NCBI RefSeq assembly: GCF_032118995.1
Contig: NC_092648.1
Location: forward strand, 21,790,450 to 21,854,449
Length of the DNA: 64,000 nucleotides
Origin: Asterias amurensis
Lineage: Eukaryota > Echinodermata > Asteroidea > Forcipulatida > Asteriidae
Reading direction: 5' to 3'
In this document: in pieces, positions 57,702-64,000 of the stretch
Position numbering within the stretch: the first letter of the stretch is position 1
Layout: each line of letters opens with the position of its first letter
Translations under genes and position numbers: made by a program
The notes under the pieces: model-generated
Seen by the model: the letters and a program-made list of their open reading frames with translations, nothing else
Database searches by the model: none
Told to the model about the DNA's origin: nothing

Positions 57702-58012
57702 TTAAATCACGTTGCCTTGGATCGGTCGAGTTGGTCTTTGAAAAGCATTTGGGACCGTTTGTTATAAAATGCATATGATTAGAAAGATATTTTAAAAGTA
57801 GAATATAATGATCCACACAAGTATCACTCGAAATTGCGTGGTTTTCCTTTTACCTTGTTGACTGTCGTCCATTTATGGGAGTAAAATTTTTTGTGTGGAT
57901 CATTGTATCCTACTTTTAAATCATCTTTCTAACCATATGCATTTTATAACAAACGGTTACAAACACTTTTCAAAGACCAACTCGACCAATCCACGGCAAC
58001 GTGTTCCTTTAA
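57702..58012. mobile_element. MITE family C copy
   Basis: Starts TTAAATCACGTTGCCTTGG and ends GGCAACGTGTTCCTTTAA, with shared arms GGTCGAGTTGGTCTTTGAAA. Confidence 0.8.
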
Positions 58013-58241
58013 GTTTACTTGGGGGTGCAACCACGTATACATTTCTGTTGGGGGTCTGGATCTGAAAAGAGCCACAACACTTGGACATTTCAGTGTAATC
58101 TACTCGCCTTCAAGAGAAACCAGCCAACTGTTCAAAAGATTAAGATCCAAACATCTCTTTTCAGAACCAACACTTCTCCCAGAAAGAGATTTACATATGG
58201 TTGTACCCACAGATTTGTAAATATTTTTTAAATTGTTAACG

Positions 58242-58322
58242 ACCTGATGTTTCGACCCTAGCAGAGTCTTTCTTCTCATGTTAGCCTTTGAGAAAGACTC
58301 TGCTAGGGTCGTTACATCAGGC
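58242..58322. repeat. Foldback near the MAP10 3' end
   Basis: CCTGATGT, CGACCCTAGCAGAGTCTTTC pair with GAAAGACTCTGCTAGGGTCG and ACATCAGG. Confidence 0.75.
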
Positions 58323-58466
58323 CATTCACTACTTTTTGCATTAATACCATCAGTCCTTTAAGACTGTAAATTGTTGGGAACAGCTAATACGATTTTCTCA
58401 GTAATATAAATATTTGAGCTTAAATTTCACCCAGGTGAATGAAGAGACCAAAGAATCAGCCCTTGA

Positions 58467-61400
58467 TTAGAATGTGTTACTCTGATCACTCTCATGATCT
58501 GAATCACTGAAATCATCAGAATAGTTATCTTCTGATTCATCCTTATTTGTCCAATCCGCATTCTGAGAATCCTCCGTCTTGAACTCGGAAGAAGGAACAG
58601 TCGACCGCAGACGGGAATCCTCTGAAAACAAGCTCGAGGACCTCATCAAAGATGGTCTCGGTTTAGGAGTAGGTGGTGTTGGTGAGCGCTCGTATTCTTT
58701 ATGAGGATCAAGAGTTGCTGCGGTATTGACAGACAGAGTCGACGTCTTAGAAGTCCTCCTGACTGGCACTGGAGAGATGCTTGAGAGTTTGGGTTTGGGA
58801 ATACTCAGTCGCCTCTTCTGGAGATTAGTTGCTACGTCTTTGGATAAAGGCATCAAAGAGGGCAGAGGATTTAATGCAACCTGAGACTTTGAGGAACTTC
58901 TTGAGCTGCTTGATGAGAAGCTCGACTGCGCTGAGTGATAGGACTCTGACTTGTTTGATGCGAGAGGTTCCAATTCTTGCTCCCCTGTGGACGCAAAGCG
59001 GTCCGAGTCAATGAAATCATCTGAGTACTGTACATCAGGCACCTCCTCGGCATGACTTACATCTACCTGGCTCGGGTCCTCTGATGGGATACCAGGAACT
59101 TGGATTGTCTTGGGATGTTGGTTGAGACTAGAGGAGGAGTAGCTGGTGCTGTAAGAATCATCACTTTGGCTGTCTATGTCAGATTCCTGTAGTGAAGCAG
59201 TCGGTAGATACACATCTATGCTCCTTGCACTCTTGTCACTACTGCTCAAGTCTAAATACAAAAAACAAAAACACACATACAGTAAAATGATTTTTAAATG
59301 AAATATGAAAATATTTTATCTTAACCATTTCACACAAACATGAACATCAGTGTTCCTTGCATGTTAAAGACACTGGACACTATTGGTAATTGTCAAAGAC
59401 CAGTCTTCTCACTTTGTGTGTCTCAACATTATGCATAAAATAACAAACCTCATCAAATGTTGTCCATCAAATAACACAAGAATGATCTGTTTTGTTAGCT
59501 TTTCAATGATATTTTCACCACTGAACAAAGTACCCACTAAATCACTTTTTAAAAGGAATGATGACTCATTGTGTGATCAGCCACAGACCGTGAGTTTTGG
59601 ATTAATATATTTCATATGGTACACCTGCACTTTTGTAAACCATCAAAGTATCAAAAAATAAACTCTTCAATTCTCTTCCATGCTCAATGGTGCAAATCGA
59701 ATAAAAAAACTAAATATTTTAAATATAAGAAAGGGGTAGAAAAAAGGCAAACAAATTTTGGACAACAATATGCAATGCATGCCAAATGTTTGTGTGAAGT
59801 CACTGGACGATGTGTGTGATGCTGAAAGCTACTTTGGGAATGAACTCAAACCTTTGAATAGAAGTTCCATAGAGTTTGCAACCTCTAAAACACAAATTTC
59901 ATGTAGTAATAAAAATGAATAGAAGTTCCATAGTGTCACTATCAGTTGTACATGTATGCAGTTATAACAAAAATTGGGTAGATTAGACAAAATTGCGACC
60001 TTAAAAGGACATGTTGCCTTGGATCATGCGAGTTGGTATATGAAAAGCGTTTGAAACCACAGGGCAAAGACACAATTTCCATAATACGTATATAAGCATA
60101 GAACAGTTATTTAAGCACTTGTAATCAATTGTGCATGATTTAAAATGCAATAATGGTTTAATGGCCTTATGTTTCAACCACAGCTAGGGTCAAAACTGTC
60201 AGGCCATTAACTATTTTTTTGCACTAATGGACTTGGTCCTTTTGGTTGGTAAGTAGTTTGGAATAGCTAATTCTATTTTCTCATAATGAAAAATCAACAC
60301 TTAATCAACAACTACCGTACAATTGTCTAGACACCAGACCAGGCTTAGAATACCGAAGGGAAACAGAAACGCAGAGAGGGTAGTGACTTCGTGGAAGGAA
60401 AATCATAATGGCAATAAAATTTGGACAGAAGGCAATTTATGAGATAACCTTAATTTGTTTGTGTTATAAAGGCTACAAGATCAAATTTAAGTGGAAATAT
60501 TCCGCCAAGTGTTTCTTTACCTTTTGGTTCAACCGATGAAAACTGCATGTCAGGAAACTCCCCAGCATTATCCTCCAAATGGCGTTCTTTATCTCCCCAA
60601 ACAAATGTACCCTCTGTGAGTTTGCGAGGCCGAGGTAATGGTGGCTGTGGCTCAACGACTGGCTCAACGACTGGCTCCTCGATACGACCCTTCCTATTAG
60701 AGACCTCTGTGCGCATATGCTGGTCTGGAAATTGGAATAAACAACAATACGTAGAAACTGTAAACAGCTCAGCAAAATTCATATCAGTTTTTAGCTCTTC
60801 AACAACTTGACAAGCAACAGAAAAAAAGACCAGTTTTTAAACATCTGTAGACGCACCAAAATCTGTGTAAAGTATCTTGTCCACTGAGCTAGCTGGATTA
60901 ACCTTTGTTATTTTGCGGTAATTTTAGTTCTTTGCAAAATGAAAATGGTCTTTCACTCTCAAAAAGATGAAATTCCAAGCCTACTAATTATCAAAGGCAC
61001 AACTTAACACCAGTTTTTTCAGCTGCAGGGGTATTTGCCCCCCCCCCCCCTTTTCGTTCTTTGACAACCCCCCCCATTTGCCCCTCCCCAAAATTCAAAC
61101 CTGTTTTTCCCAGATGGCTGAAATTGAACTTAACATAAAGAAACAATTGCAACCACATTAATGCTATATTCACATTACCCCAAGTTCGCGTTAAGCTTGC
61201 ACCTCCCCCCCCCCCAAAAAAAAAGGAAAAAAAAGAAATACAAGTCTGGTGCATTTTTCATTTAAAATGCAAAAAAAGTCTTCACCTCGTCTTAATAAAC
61301 AAAACATGCCAACAGTTTCTTTAGCCCCACTAGTGTGGCAAAGTGTGAATCCTTGGCCACACTTGTTGGGCTGCTGTCTGTTGTGATTTAACTAACCCCT

Positions 61401-63347
61401 CATTTGCTTGCGTTTGATTTTCTTGGGAGACGTCTTCGTCTCTTCTGCCTCAGGAACTGATTCAGTCCTTGGAGTGTAATCAACTCTCTTCTCATCCTCA
61501 AGATGATGAGTGATCTCTGTCGAGACATTGAGATTACTGACTTCATCGATAAAATCATCATCATCTCTCATTGTCATCCGCTCCTTCTCCATTTGCAAGG
61601 TCCGCAACCGCGCCTCTTCCACTTCCAGCTCCTTGAGGAGTTCAGGGTTGTTTTTCTTCAGTCTCAGTTTCTGTGAGTGCGTCATGCCGTAATGGAGCTT
61701 GGTCTTGCGCTTGCTGTGGACCGGCTGTTGTCTCAACCATCCTTTTGTTGGTGGCACCCCTCGAGGAGGCTTGGTACACTCTTGATGCTTATGGCGGTAG
61801 GGTTTCTCCTCTTGTATGACCGACTGTGGCTTACTAATGAGAATGTTTTCTTTCCCTTTTGGAGATGAAACAACCTCTGCTTGAGGCTTGTGTTTTCCTC
61901 GGGGCGGTTGTTGAATGAGTTCTCTTGATACGGGCTCATTCTGAAGGACATTACCGTGGAGTAGGCTCAGCTCTTGGAGCAGTGCTGCCAAGATTGGCAT
62001 CTGAGATTGATGACGTGAATCCAGATTTAACTGACACCTGTTACATGTTTCTGAACCTTGAACTTGGCGCGCTTGCTTTAGATCTGGCTGATCTCTCCTA
62101 TGCTTCTTACTGGTTTCAATTATTTGAGAGTTTTCTGTTGTTGACTTCCGATGAGTTTTGCGAACACTCCACCTCGGGGACAGAGTTGGATTCTGAGAGG
62201 GCAGAGTGTAATGCGTCTCTACCTCATGAATGACTTCCTCGGAGCATGTTCCGCTGGACATTGTACTCAACTCCTCACTCAAATTATATGCAACTTGTGA
62301 TTTCCTGTCATTACTTGTGTTAAGATAACCTCTTTCATGTATCTCCCTGTGATTTCTGCCCAGTGTTTGAATGTTTATCCCAGAGGTAATTGGCGAGTCC
62401 TCATTGACAGTGTTAAAATACAAAGGGGGTGGACAATGGGTATTGTTCACAAAAAGGTCGTCATTCTGCATAAGCGGCATTGACCTTTCAACTTTGTGCT
62501 GGTGATGTCGTTGTTTTGTGGTATTTGCCATCTTAGTGCCTTTTTGATCACATTGATTTGCTTTCTCCAATTGAAAGTCTGGACTATGATCAGCAGTGGA
62601 TACAGCAATTGAAATAGTCTTCTTGGTTTGACCTTCAACTTCTAAATCTTCAAGAATGACATCCTTCTCCTTGATCTTTGAACTTGCATCCTCCACGGAC
62701 ACAGTAGTTACGACATCAGTGTTAGCTTTTCTCGGTGTAATGGCTAGATCTACATGTTCTGTCCGCCTTCTTGTTATAGCAGTGTCTGGAATATGTGGCA
62801 TTAGACTCACACCCATGCTGAGCAACCGATACCTCAACACTATCCATCCTACTTCACTGCCCATTAAATTATACAACTTGTAACTATCTCGGTGACCATG
62901 AACAGACGGTATGTCAATGCCGTTTCGTTCAATATCTCCTGAAATTTCTTCCATCGTTTTCTGCAAGGAAATTGTACAATTTGCGACCAATTTTGAAACT
63001 TCTGGCCACACATCGATAAGCATAACGTACAGAGGGGTGTTTCTCAAATATGCAAGCAATGTTTCAGGGTTCATTTTGAGGAGACATGACTTGCATTTAT
63101 TGATACAAAAGTTACCCCTGTGATCTTTAAGCTCTTGGAGTTGGGCTGGAATACTGCCAAAGGTTCCAAGGTTGATCTTCTCCTTGATATTTCGGACCTG
63201 ATCCGGGTCAACATGGTGAAGGAGCAGAGTTGGGAAGTCGAGCAGACGAAACGCCACGGAGGGCAGACGACACACGACGGTAGACGAACGGATACGCAAC
63301 GTTTCAACCGCCAGTTCCAACGAAAATAATGCCTCGTTTGAATCCAT
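58467..63347 (-). CDS. MAP10: Microtubule-associated protein 10-like
   Basis: Exons 61397-63347, 60521-60724 and 58467-59251 join in phase 1 and encode about 979 residues; vertebrate MAP10 is of similar size. The N-terminus carries MAP10 family marks: LFSLELAVETLRI, VAFRLLDFPTLLLH, KSCLLKM and LYVMLIDVWPEV. The C-terminal half has GMTHSQKLRLKKNNPELLKE followed by a charged, coiled-coil-prone stretch. The last exon is Ser-rich with acidic YSDDF repeats (about residues 795 and 967). MAP10 binds and stabilises microtubules, notably at the midbody. The ATG at 63347 is chosen because MDSNEALFSLEL matches the family start; an upstream in-frame ATG at 63452 adds an unlikely leader. The first donor is GTTAGT; if unused, translation stops after two residues. 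Confidence 0.85.
59364..59450. mobile_element. MITE family A fragment
   Basis: One end only: TTAAAGACACTGGACACTAT followed by the family body to about 59450. It lies in a MAP10 intron. Confidence 0.6.
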
Positions 63348-64000
63348 TTTAAAAGCTATAAATGTAGGAGACCAAATTGTACTACATTGGCTGTCAGGTT
63401 TTATGTTTTGTAGACAGATTTCAACGAACAAGAATAACTTCACGGTCTTCAAGGTGACACTTGATATGGAATGTGCGCCATTTTTATTGAATTTTTGGGT
63501 TGTTGACGCAAACTGTACAGGGCGCCACCATTTGACAACTCCTGTACGAAATTTAAGTGTACCGAGTCTTTTGAAGATGTAACCAATGAATTGTGTGCTA
63601 AGCTCTGCATTTTGGTCTCGGTACTATTTGTGTTAAAGGAACACGTTGCCTTGCATCGGTCGAGTTGGTCTTTGAAAATCGTTTGTAACCGTTTGTTATG
63701 AAATGCATGGTTAGAAAGATGTTTAAAAAGTAGAACACAATGATCCACACAAGTATCATTTGAAATTCCTTTTTCCTTTCACATTCAGTCAACGACCGTA
63801 TTTCACGGTACTGTAGGAACATCAAAACATGCTGTGCACCTCTCGTGAATGGCGGGGGTAGGGGTTACTAGTTGTAAGTTCCTTGCCTCTCAAACCATGA
63901 TTGTAGCCAATTCAATTTATTGCAAATAGTTTACCATTTGGCTGAGCCCAAACTGTTGATTAAACAATCGCATAATTAGCCCATGTGAAAATTTAATAAT
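63348..64000. other. MAP10 upstream region with MITE-C fragment
   Basis: It should hold the MAP10 5'UTR and promoter. A MITE-C left part starts at 63635 (TTAAAGGAACACGTTGCC) and runs to about 63790. No gene is seen beyond it. Confidence 0.5.

Larger units (their letters stand above)
53020..58466. other. Intergenic region upstream of the HYR receptor
   Basis: It should contain the HYR receptor promoter and the MAP10 3'UTR; neither boundary can be fixed. Contents are a tRNA-like sequence (53425-53497), a MITE-A piece (53715-54000), a direct duplication (54297-54600), family E elements (55311-55895), a short TIR element with AGGCGCACGC arms (about 56095-56212), a MITE-C copy and a foldback (58242-58322). 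No exon was recognised. Confidence 0.45.

Overview
This window is animal nuclear DNA: AT-rich, with multi-exon genes, GT-AG introns of a few hundred bases to more than 10 kb, and dense small transposon copies. The gene content (an intron-split GLRX5, a MAP10-like gene, a gene rich in HYR domains) and the repeat style (TTAA-flanked MITEs, foldbacks, tRNA-headed SINEs) suggest a marine deuterostome. An echinoderm, perhaps a sea star, is my best guess. That rests on general familiarity with such genomes, not on a search.

I rebuilt four genes by hand from splice sites and reading phase. (1) Minus strand, 27953 down to at least 604: 18 exons in phase, encoding N-terminal ankyrin repeats followed by a glycoside-hydrolase-20-like region. 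It probably continues past the left edge. A second possible first exon lies at 20078-20216. (2) Plus strand, 28553-29501: GLRX5, the mitochondrial monothiol CGFS glutaredoxin, two exons. It is head-to-head with gene 1 across about 600 bp. (3) Minus strand, 53019-34351: 16 exons that sum exactly to 1103 codons plus a stop. They encode a type I membrane protein ordered signal peptide, five HYR, PAN/apple, two HYR, SEA, EGF-like, transmembrane helix, about 200-residue acidic tail. (4) Minus strand, 63347-58467: a MAP10-like microtubule-associated protein in three exons, about 979 residues.

Nearly everything else is repeats in introns and between genes. There are several TTAA-flanked MITE families, a 643-bp hAT-like element with an 8-bp target duplication, perfect foldbacks of 170 and 127 bp, and several other terminal-inverted-repeat elements. 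A block of about 1.5 kb is bounded by inverted repeats and filled by two unrelated tandem arrays. A 20-bp minisatellite sits in an intron of the HYR gene. I saw no transposase, reverse transcriptase, CRISPR array, rRNA or convincing functional tRNA.

The genes do not form one pathway. The items most worth following are the ankyrin-GH20 fusion with apparent loss of its catalytic acid pair and a possible second promoter, the HYR/PAN/SEA/EGF receptor, the TIR-bounded double minisatellite, and MITE ends lying within branch-point distance of splice acceptors.
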